Positions 43,224 to 52,910 of a stretch of DNA of 64,000 nucleotides are shown here, piece by piece; position 1 is the first letter of the stretch, and every line of letters begins with the position of its first letter. The DNA is from Streptococcus thermophilus (GTDB lineage Bacteria > Bacillota > Bacilli > Lactobacillales > Streptococcaceae). Location: positions 62,001 through 126,000 of the forward strand of contig NZ_CP038020.1 in assembly GCF_010120595.1 (NCBI RefSeq), given 5' to 3'. A program made the position numbers and the translations under genes. The notes under the pieces are model-generated. The model had not been told where the DNA came from. It saw only the letters and a program-made list of their open reading frames with translations, and did no database searches.

Positions 43224-46200
43224 TTACAGGCTCATCTCGTTGTCGCTCTTTTGTGCTTTTTTTGGCGAATCTTTCGCCTGCTCTTTCTCTTTAGGCTCAA
43301 CTGTCTTTTCTTTATCTTTGTTTTTCAGTCGGTCAATTTTTTCCTGAAAAGCATCTTTTTTTAGTTCCTTACTTTGATACTTTTCAAGCGATTTATCAAT
43401 TCTTGAAATCAAACTATCTGCTTCTTTTTGGACAATTTTGATTTGTGCTTCTAGGTCTGAAAGTCCTTCAGGGTCTTGTGACCATGTTGCCAAATAACCA
43501 AAACTGTAATCACTTGTGTCTAACCCATAGTGACTAGCAACAACAAAAGCGACTGACTCCGCCTGCAATTCTGCGGTACTTCGTTTCAATGGTTCTTCTT
43601 GCAACTTTTCTAAATTGTGTAAATCTGAATGTGCCATTTCATGGAAGATTGTTTTTAAAGTTTGTTGCTCAGACATCCCTTGCTTAATCACAATATGATT
43701 TTCTTTTGGAGAGTAATAACCATTGGCAGTTCCTGTGTCATTGCTGAAAGAAAGAGGAACGCCATTAGCTTCTGAAACCTCTTTAGCCGACTTATAAAGG
43801 TTGCCATAATCTTGATAAGTCCCTTCGAGTTCATAAATAGGCTTTGCTAATTCTTTTCCGTTTGTTTGGGAAATATCAAAGACAGGAACAAGTTTAAAGG
43901 ACGTGTAGGTTTGTTCATTTCCATTTTCATCAAGAAGGGGTTCATGCGTTTTAGGGTCTTTCTTTTTAAGGGTAATTGGCGCAAAAATCCGTAGCGCCTT
44001 CTCGCCTTTATTGACACTTCTTTCAAAGTCATCCTTCCACTTTTTGAAAGATGCTACGTGGGAAGCATCAGGATTTTGCATTACAATCAACTGAATATTT
44101 CTTGGGGAATAGCTGTGAAACTTGCTCATTGTTTCAAGGTATTGTTTATACGTATCTGATTCAAAATAATCATTGACACCGTCCTTCAATAATTGCGAAA
44201 GCCCTTTACTGTCTTTTGCTTCAATCAGTTCAGCAACAGTTTTTGTTGGTTCTGAAGAAGGGGTATTTTGAGAATTTGGATGCTCAGCATCAACTGGATT
44301 TGACCCATATACAATTTCTTCATTATCCGATTTCCCGTCTCCATCTGTATCTGCATTGTAAGGACTTGTCCCTTGATTTTTCTCTTGTTCATCAGAAAGA
44401 CCGTCACCATCTGAATCCCGTTCCAGTTCTTCTTGTTGATGTTGTTCAATCTTTTTTTGCTCTTCTTCTCTAAGAGTTTGGTCAAGCTGATTTCTTAAAT
44501 TTTGGTCTTGATTTGTTGACATTATATGCCCTCCATCTTGTAAATTTATTTCTTCTTTAAGCGGTGTAACTTCTTTATTTTTCTGTAAAGTCTCAAGCAT
44601 TTCTTTTCCATTATCCGTGATAAATTCATTATTAAGAGATAGAATTTTTATTTGATTATTCTTTTCAGCAAATACACCTAAGATAATTTTTTCTTGATTC
44701 AATGCATCTAGTTCAATGTTTAAGGCTGTATTTGGTTTTAAAAGCGTTGCAGGGAAAGATGAATTGTCATCAGTCCTAAAAGCTAATAATATATCTTTAT
44801 CATCAGAACGAATAGAGCTTGAGACATCGAGTCGTCCCATTTTTTCAACTGAGGATAAATCATCAAAAACAAATGAATCTGTTTCAAATATTTCAGGTAG
44901 TAAAGGTAATAATTTTGCTTTATCTCTAAACCCTGTTCCAACGGATAAGTTAGCAAAGTTTCCGTTTCCTGAAGCTATATCTTCGATAAACTGCTCTGAT
45001 AGATTGTCCGCCCATTCCTGGTAAACAGGAGCTAGTCCTGTTAAGTGCATCCAATTTTTCTTCTCAAAGTCAATCTGAAGCATTTTAATTTCGTCAAGGT
45101 CTTGATAGAAATAAGTGACCTTGCTATCAGCAAGCTCATTCAAATACCAGGATGCTGACTTTTGAAACTCTTCAGCATATCTATTAAGAAAACGAATATC
45201 TTTGTCTGTTGCATAATGATAGCCATTTCTAAGCCCAACACTTGACTCTTTAGACCTATCAATGTTAAAATATAAGTAAACATTGGCAGGAAAATCAGGT
45301 TGAGTCATTGACTCTTCGGGTTGCAGTGCTATCCCTGAAACTTCGGTTTCTAAAGAACTGAAATTGCGATTAAAAAGTTCGCCCCCAATGTTAGACAGCT
45401 CTTGACTTCGGTCAGGAGCTTTTTCTTTGTTCTCAACCGTTGGATGCTTATAATTTTTTAGATAATCATTCCAGTCCATTTTTTCCAGTCCTTCTGCTAT
45501 TGGTGGAAGGTCAAGAGTAAGTCCAATTTGTTTTGCGGTTAAACGCTGAATGAAGGCATGCCCTGCCTCATCATTATCAACGGCAAGGGTAATTAAATCC
45601 TGGTGTTTTCCATCTTCAAAGAAAGTGGTTACTCTAGCCATGTCAGCCAGGAAGGAAGATTTTTTCTCCTGGTCAACCTCGCCATTAAGTTCACCAATCT
45701 CAGTCAAAAGTTCTGCCACGTGACGACTCACAGTTGATTCTTTTAAGCCATCCATAGCAACTAAACGGACATCCTGAAGGGAGTCCTTTTTGAGTTCATA
45801 GTAGCTCATAAGGTCTATTGGAGCTTCAGCAAAAACTAGACGGGATGGTGTCCCAATATCAACGTGCATCCCTGTCAAGCCATCTGAAGCCCTCATTATT
45901 TGTTTTAAGCGCCCTCTTTCGTACAAGTCTAAGTTTTCCCTTATCCCTTGCAAAGAAGCTCCTATAACCTCATTTTGAGTGTCCAGGCTTTTGAAAACAA
46001 TGACAGGTTCAAAATAATCACCTGTCTTTTTAGTGGCTTGTGATAAGACGCCTTTTTCTGCGAAAAAATCGATCGTCTCATCAGACAAGCCCCTGATTTC
46101 CTTCAAATATTCTCTACCCTCCTTGAATTCAGTTTCATAGGGTTCAAGATAATAATGAAAAGGTTCTTTTTCAGGAATAATAGTTGCATCCACTACATCA

Positions 46201-46466
46201 AAGCTCCCCTCTTCCAGGAAATGTTTAGCTTGCTTAAAAGAGACAGATTCTCCTGTCATTTCTTCTTGGACTATCTGAACCATTTTTATCACGTCACCAC
46301 CAATAGAACGGGCAAACCAATTGAAATAATTATCCCTGGTATTGATAGTAAAGGAATCATGCTCTTGCCAGGCGTAAGTATGGCTTCCTGTTCGGTGTAG
46401 TTGCATTCCTAGGCTCTCAGCTACCTCTAAAATGGATAACTGCTTCAGTTCTTCGATACTTGCCAT
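43224..46466 (-). CDS. fusion of an LtrC/primase-like protein with an ArdC-type antirestriction domain
   Basis: A 1080-residue protein. The N-terminal part (1-110) resembles the CHC2-less primase start seen in LtrC proteins; a TOPRIM-like segment follows (LVFAEAPIDLMSYYELKK near 215; TLAVDNDEAGHAFIQRL near 300). Residues about 650-735 hold a Gln/Glu-rich linker and three DxDGDG-type calcium-binding repeats. The C-terminus (about 740-1010) is an ArdC-like domain with the zincin motif TIFHEMAHSDLH near 943. An internal ATG at codon 649 has its own GGAGGG, so a separate C-terminal product is possible. Confidence 0.82.
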   Translation of the reverse strand: MASIEELKQLSILEVAESLGMQLHRTGSHTYAWQEHDSFTINTRDNYFNWFARSIGGDVIKMVQIVQEEMTGESVSFKQAKHFLEEGSFDVVDATIIPEKEPFHYYLEPYETEFKEGREYLKEIRGLSDETIDFFAEKGVLSQATKKTGDYFEPVIVFKSLDTQNEVIGASLQGIRENLDLYERGRLKQIMRASDGLTGMHVDIGTPSRLVFAEAPIDLMSYYELKKDSLQDVRLVAMDGLKESTVSRHVAELLTEIGELNGEVDQEKKSSFLADMARVTTFFEDGKHQDLITLAVDNDEAGHAFIQRLTAKQIGLTLDLPPIAEGLEKMDWNDYLKNYKHPTVENKEKAPDRSQELSNIGGELFNRNFSSLETEVSGIALQPEESMTQPDFPANVYLYFNIDRSKESSVGLRNGYHYATDKDIRFLNRYAEEFQKSASWYLNELADSKVTYFYQDLDEIKMLQIDFEKKNWMHLTGLAPVYQEWADNLSEQFIEDIASGNGNFANLSVGTGFRDKAKLLPLLPEIFETDSFVFDDLSSVEKMGRLDVSSSIRSDDKDILLAFRTDDNSSFPATLLKPNTALNIELDALNQEKIILGVFAEKNNQIKILSLNNEFITDNGKEMLETLQKNKEVTPLKEEINLQDGGHIMSTNQDQNLRNQLDQTLREEEQKKIEQHQQEELERDSDGDGLSDEQEKNQGTSPYNADTDGDGKSDNEEIVYGSNPVDAEHPNSQNTPSSEPTKTVAELIEAKDSKGLSQLLKDGVNDYFESDTYKQYLETMSKFHSYSPRNIQLIVMQNPDASHVASFKKWKDDFERSVNKGEKALRIFAPITLKKKDPKTHEPLLDENGNEQTYTSFKLVPVFDISQTNGKELAKPIYELEGTYQDYGNLYKSAKEVSEANGVPLSFSNDTGTANGYYSPKENHIVIKQGMSEQQTLKTIFHEMAHSDLHNLEKLQEEPLKRSTAELQAESVAFVVASHYGLDTSDYSFGYLATWSQDPEGLSDLEAQIKIVQKEADSLISRIDKSLEKYQSKELKKDAFQEKIDRLKNKDKEKTVEPKEKEQAKDSPKKAQKSDNEMSL

Positions 46467-48194
46467 CTATCCTGCTCCTTTCTCTAATTGTGCTCTTATG
46501 GCTTTTTTGGTTTGCTCGATAAACCAATCTTTAGACTTTTGACCTTGACCAACTAACTGAAGGGCTGTTTCCCACTTTCCAGTTGTTTCAGGATTGGTGT
46601 ACATCACTTCAAGATTATCCAGGAAAAGGACAAGCATTTTCCCCCTATCTGTTGGGAAAAATTGACCTGTCTTCTTGTCACGTGTGATATAGTCACGGTC
46701 AATAATGGTCTTAATGATGCCTGCTCGTGTTGCAGGTGTTCCTAAATTGTACTTAGGAAGCACGTCATCAAGCAGACTGCTTTCTGTTAGCCTTGCAGGT
46801 GGTTTTGTCTTATCTTCCTTAATTTGGGCTTCAGTGGCTATTCTAGCCCCCTCCTGGTAGATAGGTAAGACGGAATCCTTATTTTCCTTTTCAGCTAGTT
46901 CTGTCCACCCCTCATTAGTCATCACATTTCCTTTAGCGCTGAAGGTATTCCCATTGTTATCAAGTGTCACTTGTGTTGCTTGGTAACGGTAATCAGAAGC
47001 AAACATCAAGAGCGTTCTCTTGAGGATTTCCGTATAGATGATTTTTTCATCTCCTTCAAGTGAACTCACGTCTGACATGTTTTCCGTTGGGATGATGGCA
47101 TAGTGTTCCATCTGTTTATCTTGCACATACTTCTTCCGTGGCTTAACGTTAGGTAAATCAGCTTCAATACCCAGGATAGCTTTATAATCGTCAAGGTGTT
47201 TAACCAGGTATTCAAATTCATTAGGGGTAATCAATTTGTGGTCAGTACGTGGATAAGACGTAACCCCTTTTTGATAGAGCTTTTGAGCTATTTCAAGGGT
47301 ATAAGCTGAATCAAAGTGATATTTCTTACTCATTTCTGATTGAAGACTTGTCAAATGGTATAAATTTGGCGCAGAAACCGCCTTATTTTCGCTTTGAATA
47401 GATTGAACGACCGAATATCCCCCAAGAACCTTTAGAGCCTCCTGTGCGCTCTCTAGGGTCTCAAATTTGGTGTTGTTTTTGAAGATTGTCCCTATATCAT
47501 CAATCAGTTCTACCTTCCAAAACGGTTTAGGCTCAAAAGAATCAATAGCCAGGTCATTTTCAACGATTAGAGAAACAATCGGTGTCTGTACTCGACCAAC
47601 TGAAAACTTCTTCTCCTTCTCCCCTAAATAACCTAACTCCTGGAGCTTCAATGATGTCCAAGGGCTAAAATTAAAGCCGACCAACCAATCTGATTTGGCA
47701 CGTGCTTCAGCTTCTTCAGCATATTGTCGGGTTTCTTCAGCAGGTCTCAGGCTTTTGAAGGCTTTGACAATTCCTGAATCCGTCAGAGAGTTGACCCATA
47801 ACCTATATTTGACCTTCTTCAGAGCATTTGGAATCAGTCTCAAAATCAAATAAGCGATAGACTCACCCTCACGGTCTGCATCTGTCCCTATGATGATGCA
47901 ATCTGCTTGATTGACCTCACGTTTTATCAGGTTAAATTGCTTTTTCTTATCCGCCTTAACCTCATACTCGAAGGTCTCAGGAAAAGCGGGCAAGTTTGCC
48001 AAGTCCCAATTTTCATAGTTCTGATAAGGATTCTTTATCTCGACCAAGTGACCAACGGCTGAAACCACCGTCACTTGACCGTCTATCAAGTTTGTTGTGA
48101 CTTTCCAAGCCCCTTTTTCATTCTTAGCTTGTCCGAGGGCATGAGCATATTTCTTGGCTTGGTCAGGCTTTTCAGCCAGTACCAGGTATTTCAT
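46467..48194 (-). CDS. topB: DNA topoisomerase III
   Basis: A 575-residue type IA topoisomerase. The TOPRIM domain starts VLAEKPDQAKKYA and contains IIGTDADREGESIAYLI near residue 100. The active-site Tyr is in GVTSYPRTDHKLI near 308. C-terminal zinc fingers are missing, as in other element-borne versions such as PcfY/LtrC-neighbour topoisomerases. It ends 1 base before the primase-like gene, so the two are cotranscribed. It probably relaxes or decatenates DNA during transfer or replication. Confidence 0.93.
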   Translation of the reverse strand: MKYLVLAEKPDQAKKYAHALGQAKNEKGAWKVTTNLIDGQVTVVSAVGHLVEIKNPYQNYENWDLANLPAFPETFEYEVKADKKKQFNLIKREVNQADCIIIGTDADREGESIAYLILRLIPNALKKVKYRLWVNSLTDSGIVKAFKSLRPAEETRQYAEEAEARAKSDWLVGFNFSPWTSLKLQELGYLGEKEKKFSVGRVQTPIVSLIVENDLAIDSFEPKPFWKVELIDDIGTIFKNNTKFETLESAQEALKVLGGYSVVQSIQSENKAVSAPNLYHLTSLQSEMSKKYHFDSAYTLEIAQKLYQKGVTSYPRTDHKLITPNEFEYLVKHLDDYKAILGIEADLPNVKPRKKYVQDKQMEHYAIIPTENMSDVSSLEGDEKIIYTEILKRTLLMFASDYRYQATQVTLDNNGNTFSAKGNVMTNEGWTELAEKENKDSVLPIYQEGARIATEAQIKEDKTKPPARLTESSLLDDVLPKYNLGTPATRAGIIKTIIDRDYITRDKKTGQFFPTDRGKMLVLFLDNLEVMYTNPETTGKWETALQLVGQGQKSKDWFIEQTKKAIRAQLEKGAG

Positions 48195-48195
48195 T

Positions 48196-48531
48196 TCACA
48201 TCACCTCTATTTCCTCCTGAAGAAGTCTGTCTATGTTGTCCTTCAGATGACTCAGGTCTTCTTTTGAAGCCCCAACCGATTCTACCTCCAGGCTTCCTTC
48301 ATAGTGTCTAGGGTAGCTGAAGAGTTGCGGAGCAACTGCCTGAAATTCTTCAAGCTCTAAAGTCTTTATCAGCGTACTGATAAAGCCATTTAAAACCTCG
48401 CCCTTATTACTTTTTTCAGTTACCTGGTGTCCCAGGGCAAATTGTTTGAGTGCTTCAGCCATAGTCTCCATTTCAACGGCTGAAAAGAGGGTTTCAAAGT
48501 ATCCTATTCCTCTTGTTTCTTGTCTTGTCAT
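48196..48531 (-). CDS. conjugation-module protein of unknown function
   Basis: A 111-residue acidic, mainly helical protein (IGYFETLFSAVEMETMAEALKQF ... LSHLKDNIDRLLQEEIEVM). It sits between virD4 and topB with its stop 1 base from topB. Not recognised. Confidence 0.65.
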   Translation of the reverse strand: MTRQETRGIGYFETLFSAVEMETMAEALKQFALGHQVTEKSNKGEVLNGFISTLIKTLELEEFQAVAPQLFSYPRHYEGSLEVESVGASKEDLSHLKDNIDRLLQEEIEVM

Positions 48532-48591
48532 TGTATTTCCTCCAAAAATAACAAAACCTGCTAGGTTTTCCTAAAAGGTTTTCTCATTTGC

Positions 48592-50433
48592 TTAAGAAGC
48601 TAGACTAAAAGGCAAGTCAGCTTCTAAGACTTGTTTTTCTGTGGTGTTAATCACCCTATCATGGTTCACGTTAGCATCCCAATCATCCATATCTGACATG
48701 GTGCGAATGTAACGATACCAATTACCATCACTTGGGCTATTTGCCAGTTCTTTTGCCCGTGGATGCTGAAGAACGTTGGTCTTCTTATCCCTGAAGACAT
48801 TTTGTTTTGAGATGAAGATAAGTGCTTCATCAACTCCTATACGGGCAACCTCATCAGGTGTCAAGAGGTCACGTTGGATGGTTTGAATAGACTGACTGCT
48901 TGAGCCTTGCGCCCCCCTGGTTTGGGACTGATTCTTGACATTGATAGTCTGTTTACCACTCCGCATGGAGAAGTAATTCATTGTTTCCTTGTCATTTGTT
49001 CCCAGGTAAACCAGGGTAGCGCAGTTATTGAAGATAGTTTCCCACTGGTCTTTATAAAGTGTTTTCAGTTGGCTGATAGCCTGAATGATAATATCAATAG
49101 AAATTTCACGTGAACGAACTGAAGAGAGCGTTTCTGTAAAATTTGGAAATCGTCCAAAGTTGGCAAACTCATCTAAGATAAGTCTAATATGGAGTAGGTC
49201 TTCAGGTTCACAAGTGGGGTGATTTCCCTGAAGAATTTCATCGGCGGTCATTGGTAGTTGCCTAAACATCATGGCAAACATGGTAGTTGCAATAAAGTTG
49301 AAAGATTTGTCTGTTTCAGGGATTGCAATAAAGACCGCTGTTTTCTCCGTCTGCCATTTTTCCATTTCCATTGAGTCACGGGCAGTCAGTTTCCTTACTG
49401 CTTCATGGTCAAAAGATGAAAAAACTGTTGAAGAGATAAATCTAACTGAACTAGCTGTCTTTCCTTCAGCATTTTTAATAAATAGTTCCCATTGTCTGTT
49501 TGCATAATTACCTGGTAATTCCTCCTCTAACTCTTCAAACATTCTTTCAACTGGACTTGGAATATCCTCGTCTTCACGTTGGATATTTCGAAGCAAATCT
49601 GAAACCTGACCGATATTTGGCTCATATTTTCCTAAAACTTTACCATCAAAATAGAGATAGCCTATCAAAGCACGCATCAAAAGAATTTCAGCCTTGTTCC
49701 AAAAGTCTTCTCCTATGTTGTCTGAAACTTTTGTCCCTTCCTTAATAGCAGAAGCAACCCTATCAATATCTAATTCATCGTGCATATAGTGAAAGACATT
49801 AAACTGATTAGAATTAGTCAGGTTTACCAGGTCAAAGACCTTGATTTTATAGCCGTTAGCTTCAAGCATCTTACCTGTTTCTCGGACAAGAAGTCCTTTA
49901 GGGTCTGTGATGACAAATGAACTGTTCATCTGCATCAGGTTGGGCTTTACAAAGGTAAAGGTTTTACCATCACCAGGCAGACCAACTGTCAAAGTATTTT
50001 TGTTGAGTTGACGGTTAAAAGGAAGTCGCTTATTAAATAACCCCATCCGTGCATTTTGGCTGAAAATCATATCATTTTCAGAGTCTTTATCTCTGAAGGA
50101 AGCTATCTCCTTACTCGTTGCGTAACGTGCCGACCCGTATTCCTCGCCGTAGCGGTAACGCCCTTTGTCGTTGACTCGAAAGTAAAACATCAGGACGATA
50201 AAGAAAGCAATCCCCCCACCATATAGGCTAGATTGAGTGACCGAAAAATCAATCAAAGACTTGCTTGACCAGTTAGCTGTCATCCAGTCTAAACGGGCTT
50301 CATCAAAAAAGATGACCCCTTCTGTCGCAGGGGCTAGGTCATAAAGTTTAACCAACCAATGCACCACATAGAAGAGAAGCAACCCCACAATAAAGTAAGG
50401 GAGAAATTTACGTTTTTTCTGTTCTGTAATCAT
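48592..50433 (-). CDS. VirD4/TraG-type coupling protein
   Basis: A 613-residue type IV coupling ATPase that links the relaxosome to the secretion channel. Two N-terminal membrane segments (FLPYFIVGLLLFYVVHWLV; GGIAFFIVLMFYFRV) are followed by the ATPase. Walker A is TVGLPGDGKTFTFVKPNL near residue 150 and Walker B LRLILDEFANFGRFPNF near 420. The start lies directly after the PcfB-like gene stop. Confidence 0.93.
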   Translation of the reverse strand: MITEQKKRKFLPYFIVGLLLFYVVHWLVKLYDLAPATEGVIFFDEARLDWMTANWSSKSLIDFSVTQSSLYGGGIAFFIVLMFYFRVNDKGRYRYGEEYGSARYATSKEIASFRDKDSENDMIFSQNARMGLFNKRLPFNRQLNKNTLTVGLPGDGKTFTFVKPNLMQMNSSFVITDPKGLLVRETGKMLEANGYKIKVFDLVNLTNSNQFNVFHYMHDELDIDRVASAIKEGTKVSDNIGEDFWNKAEILLMRALIGYLYFDGKVLGKYEPNIGQVSDLLRNIQREDEDIPSPVERMFEELEEELPGNYANRQWELFIKNAEGKTASSVRFISSTVFSSFDHEAVRKLTARDSMEMEKWQTEKTAVFIAIPETDKSFNFIATTMFAMMFRQLPMTADEILQGNHPTCEPEDLLHIRLILDEFANFGRFPNFTETLSSVRSREISIDIIIQAISQLKTLYKDQWETIFNNCATLVYLGTNDKETMNYFSMRSGKQTINVKNQSQTRGAQGSSSQSIQTIQRDLLTPDEVARIGVDEALIFISKQNVFRDKKTNVLQHPRAKELANSPSDGNWYRYIRTMSDMDDWDANVNHDRVINTTEKQVLEADLPFSLAS

Positions 50434-50973
50434 CTATAACCCCTTTTCATCTTTAGCAATCGCCTTTTTAGGCGTTGGAACTTTAACCTGGTTTTTAGTT
50501 TTAATATCAGCCTTGACCTGCTTCTTGTAATAAGTGAGTTTTTCCTTCACGGTCATATTTTTAGGACTTTTAACCAGGTTATAGGATAGCTTCTCAGCCT
50601 TGTCAGGATTCGTTAAATCATTGATGATACCCTTGAAACTTGCTTCAAGCGCCTTCACATTTTTGGCATCGATAGCAATGGTGTTTGTCCCATTTCCATT
50701 GTCCTTGATGGAAAAACCCACGTCATAACCTTTCAGGTATTGTTCCAGGCGTTCTGTGTTGACTTCATGATTCATAAAGGTTTCAAAATGCTTGGTTTCC
50801 TTAGTTGCCATGAACTGATTCCAGTTAGTCTTGTCTGAGAAAACCTTGTTTTCACTGTGGCTTTTGATTGTTTGATAGCCATTTTCCATAGCATAATAGA
50901 GAGCCTTCAGCATCAATTCTCCTGTGAGTTTGTAAACCTCACCAACCTTCATTCCAACTCGTTCTTGGTCCAT
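50434..50973 (-). CDS. PcfB-like (DUF3801) conjugation protein
   Basis: A 179-residue soluble protein beginning VGEVYKLTGELMLKALYYAMENG and ending in a basic tail (KVPTPKKAIAKDEKGL). This matches the PcfB/DUF3801 family, which in pCF10 binds the coupling protein and relaxase. Adjacent to virD4, as in that system. Confidence 0.75.
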   Translation of the reverse strand: MDQERVGMKVGEVYKLTGELMLKALYYAMENGYQTIKSHSENKVFSDKTNWNQFMATKETKHFETFMNHEVNTERLEQYLKGYDVGFSIKDNGNGTNTIAIDAKNVKALEASFKGIINDLTNPDKAEKLSYNLVKSPKNMTVKEKLTYYKKQVKADIKTKNQVKVPTPKKAIAKDEKGL

Positions 50974-50996
50974 TTTTACCTCCTTTTTCTAAAAAG

Positions 50997-51027
50997 AAAA
51001 GCGGTGAGGATGTTGACCTACCGCTGT
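50997..51027 (-). terminator. terminator of the LPXTG gene
   Basis: Stem AGCGGTAGG / CCTCACCGCT (one bulge) followed by TTTCTTTTT on the minus strand. Confidence 0.8.
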
Positions 51028-51033
51028 CATATC

Positions 51034-51891
51034 TTAGTTGCTTTTAAGTGTTCTTTTCTTGAAGAAATACGCCATCAGTCCTGCAAGAATACTTGTCCCT
51101 GCAAGAGTCATCAACGCTTCTTCTTTCTCGCCCGTGTGTGGCAAGGTCTTCATTTCACCTGTTTGGTCTGTGATGCTGATGGTCTTATCAGCATTAACTG
51201 TCCCTCCCACTGCTTCAGGGGCAAGAGTGCTTGTTGAACCATCTGAATAAGCGACAATCACTTGACTATCTTGAGTTGTTACAATCTGATAGCCTGTGTT
51301 TGTATAAACTGGTGCTGATGGGGCTACATTTGAGACCACTTGACCTGTGACAGTTGAAGTTGTACCAACTTGACTAGCTCCTGCATCTACTGCTGTTTGA
51401 GCTGAAATATTAGGATTGTTAGTTGGAACAGTGACATCAGGAGTCAGAGTCGTTGACCCACCATCAATTGTTGGAACGGTCACCGTGTTTTTTTCCGCAG
51501 GCTCATTTGTGTTTGGTTCAGTTGTCGTGTCAGCATCTTGGGTAGGTGCTTCAGTTGAAGATGGCTCACTAGCTGAATTGTCTTCAGTCGAAGGAAGAGA
51601 GGTCTCTTCAGTTGATGGCGGTGTGACTTCAGTTGAAGGTGTTGTTTCCGCAGGCTCATTTGTGTTTGGTTCAGGTGTGCTTGGTGTTTCAGTTGGGGTT
51701 TCAGGAACAGTTGGAACAACGGTATCATCTGAAGGCGCTGAAGAGGTATCCGTTGGCACTTCAGGCGTGGTCACAACCGCAGGCACATCAGACGTTACAG
51801 GGGCGTTTTCATCTGCAAATGCAGTCAGAGGGCTTGCTGAAGCAAGCACCGCTACTGATGATAAAGTGATAAGTTTTGTCCATTTTTTCAT
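51034..51891 (-). CDS. LPXTG-anchored surface protein
   Basis: A 285-residue cell-wall protein. Signal peptide residues 1-26 (WTKLITLSSVAVLASASPLTAFA), then a Thr/Pro/Ser/Glu-rich stalk with a repeated EPNTNEPAE motif, a small C-terminal domain, and a sortase signal LPHTGEKEE followed by a membrane helix and KKRTLKSN. In other conjugative elements such proteins assist mating contact or surface exclusion. Its promoter region carries the same AT-rich repeats as the par genes. The long plus-strand frame opposite is a by-product of its biased codons. Confidence 0.88.
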   Translation of the reverse strand: MKKWTKLITLSSVAVLASASPLTAFADENAPVTSDVPAVVTTPEVPTDTSSAPSDDTVVPTVPETPTETPSTPEPNTNEPAETTPSTEVTPPSTEETSLPSTEDNSASEPSSTEAPTQDADTTTEPNTNEPAEKNTVTVPTIDGGSTTLTPDVTVPTNNPNISAQTAVDAGASQVGTTSTVTGQVVSNVAPSAPVYTNTGYQIVTTQDSQVIVAYSDGSTSTLAPEAVGGTVNADKTISITDQTGEMKTLPHTGEKEEALMTLAGTSILAGLMAYFFKKRTLKSN

Positions 51892-51904
51892 GTTGATACT
51901 CCTG

Positions 51905-51950
51905 TTTATAATTATGTTTATATTTATAATGATATTTATAGCTATTTAAA
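51905..51950. repeat. AT-rich repeats, copy 4, in the LPXTG gene promoter
   Basis: TATAATTATGTTTATA and ATATTTATAATGATATTT, the latter identical to 38921-38938 between parA and its partner gene. Confidence 0.65.
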
Positions 51951-51959
51951 TCACTATGT

Positions 51960-52910
51960 TTATTCAGCAAAACTTGAAAAATTTGGCTGACCAACCAGGA
52001 CATAGCCATACTTGGATTTTTTATCTTCCTTGAAGGGAAGCGTAAGACGAACGGTCTTAATGTTGCTGTCATCATCTCCCTTGGTTGTCACGATAAAAGT
52101 TACTTTGATAGTATCTTTTGATGATGACAGCGTTTCATAGATGGATGATTGAACCTGAGTCGCTTTTTTAGCTTCTACACCTTCAGCCTTCAAGTCCTTA
52201 CTCAAGAAGTCTGACAGATTGTCTGAGTTTCCTGAGTAATAGTTGGCAATGAAGAACCTCCCAACCACTTCAACTTTTCCCTGGTCAGCTTCAACCGACA
52301 AACGATTTTCAAAGCTTTGAAGTTTTTGATTTTGGGACTGTATCAGGCTAAAAGCAAAGACCGACATTCCCAAAGCTCCCAGAGATAGCAACTTCCAAAT
52401 CAGCCCATTTGTGAGGATGTTTCCTCCTGGAGCTTTTTGAGTTTTTGGTTTTTTTGGTGCTACTGCTTGTTTTGGTTTTGAAACCTTTTGAGCCTTCTTT
52501 TCTTTTTTAGGTTTTTCAGTGGGCTTGACCAGGTCTTTTTTAGAAGCAGGTGCTTCTTCCTTCTCAATCTGAGGTGCTGAGATTGGCTCTACAAGCTCAT
52601 CTTCAGTTTTTTGTGTGACCTCTTCTGCGGAAACGCTCGCCTGTGGCTTACGCTGAAGCAAAGAGAAGCCTTTTTTCTCACGCTTCAATCCGAAGTTGGA
52701 AAGGGCTTCTTCTACAATTTCCTGAAGGGGAAGGGTAAGAGTCATATTGTCCAGGAGTGAGCCATCTTCAGCAACTTGTTCAAGCTGAAGAGTGAAAGAC
52801 TCATGCCTATCTTCAGCCCAAACGGATTTTTCGTTGATAATTGATAACAGTTCATCTCGGTTAGGACAAGTTTCTTGCTGACGGGTTTGAATATTAGTAA
52901 TCCGAAACAT
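51960..52910 (-). CDS. TcpC-like conjugation protein (larger)
   Basis: A 316-residue protein. The start is placed at the ATG at 52910 (MFRITNIQTRQ), which overlaps the stop of the preceding coiled-coil gene and follows GGTGGTGA. A soluble N-terminal region with a Lys/Pro/Glu-rich linker (about 105-165) precedes one membrane helix (IWKLLSLGALGMSVFAFSLI, about 175-195). The C-terminal extracellular part carries RFFIANYYSGNSDNLSDFLSKDL, the pattern of TcpC/VirB8-like mating channel proteins. The second related gene lies at 53180. Confidence 0.7.
   Translation of the reverse strand: MFRITNIQTRQQETCPNRDELLSIINEKSVWAEDRHESFTLQLEQVAEDGSLLDNMTLTLPLQEIVEEALSNFGLKREKKGFSLLQRKPQASVSAEEVTQKTEDELVEPISAPQIEKEEAPASKKDLVKPTEKPKKEKKAQKVSKPKQAVAPKKPKTQKAPGGNILTNGLIWKLLSLGALGMSVFAFSLIQSQNQKLQSFENRLSVEADQGKVEVVGRFFIANYYSGNSDNLSDFLSKDLKAEGVEAKKATQVQSSIYETLSSSKDTIKVTFIVTTKGDDDSNIKTVRLTLPFKEDKKSKYGYVLVGQPNFSSFAE

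Noticed and set aside
51416-51949. 177-codon plus-strand frame rich in Val, Ser and Gly
   Set aside because: It is the reverse of the Thr/Pro/Glu-rich stalk of the LPXTG protein; no ribosome binding site and no recognisable protein features.
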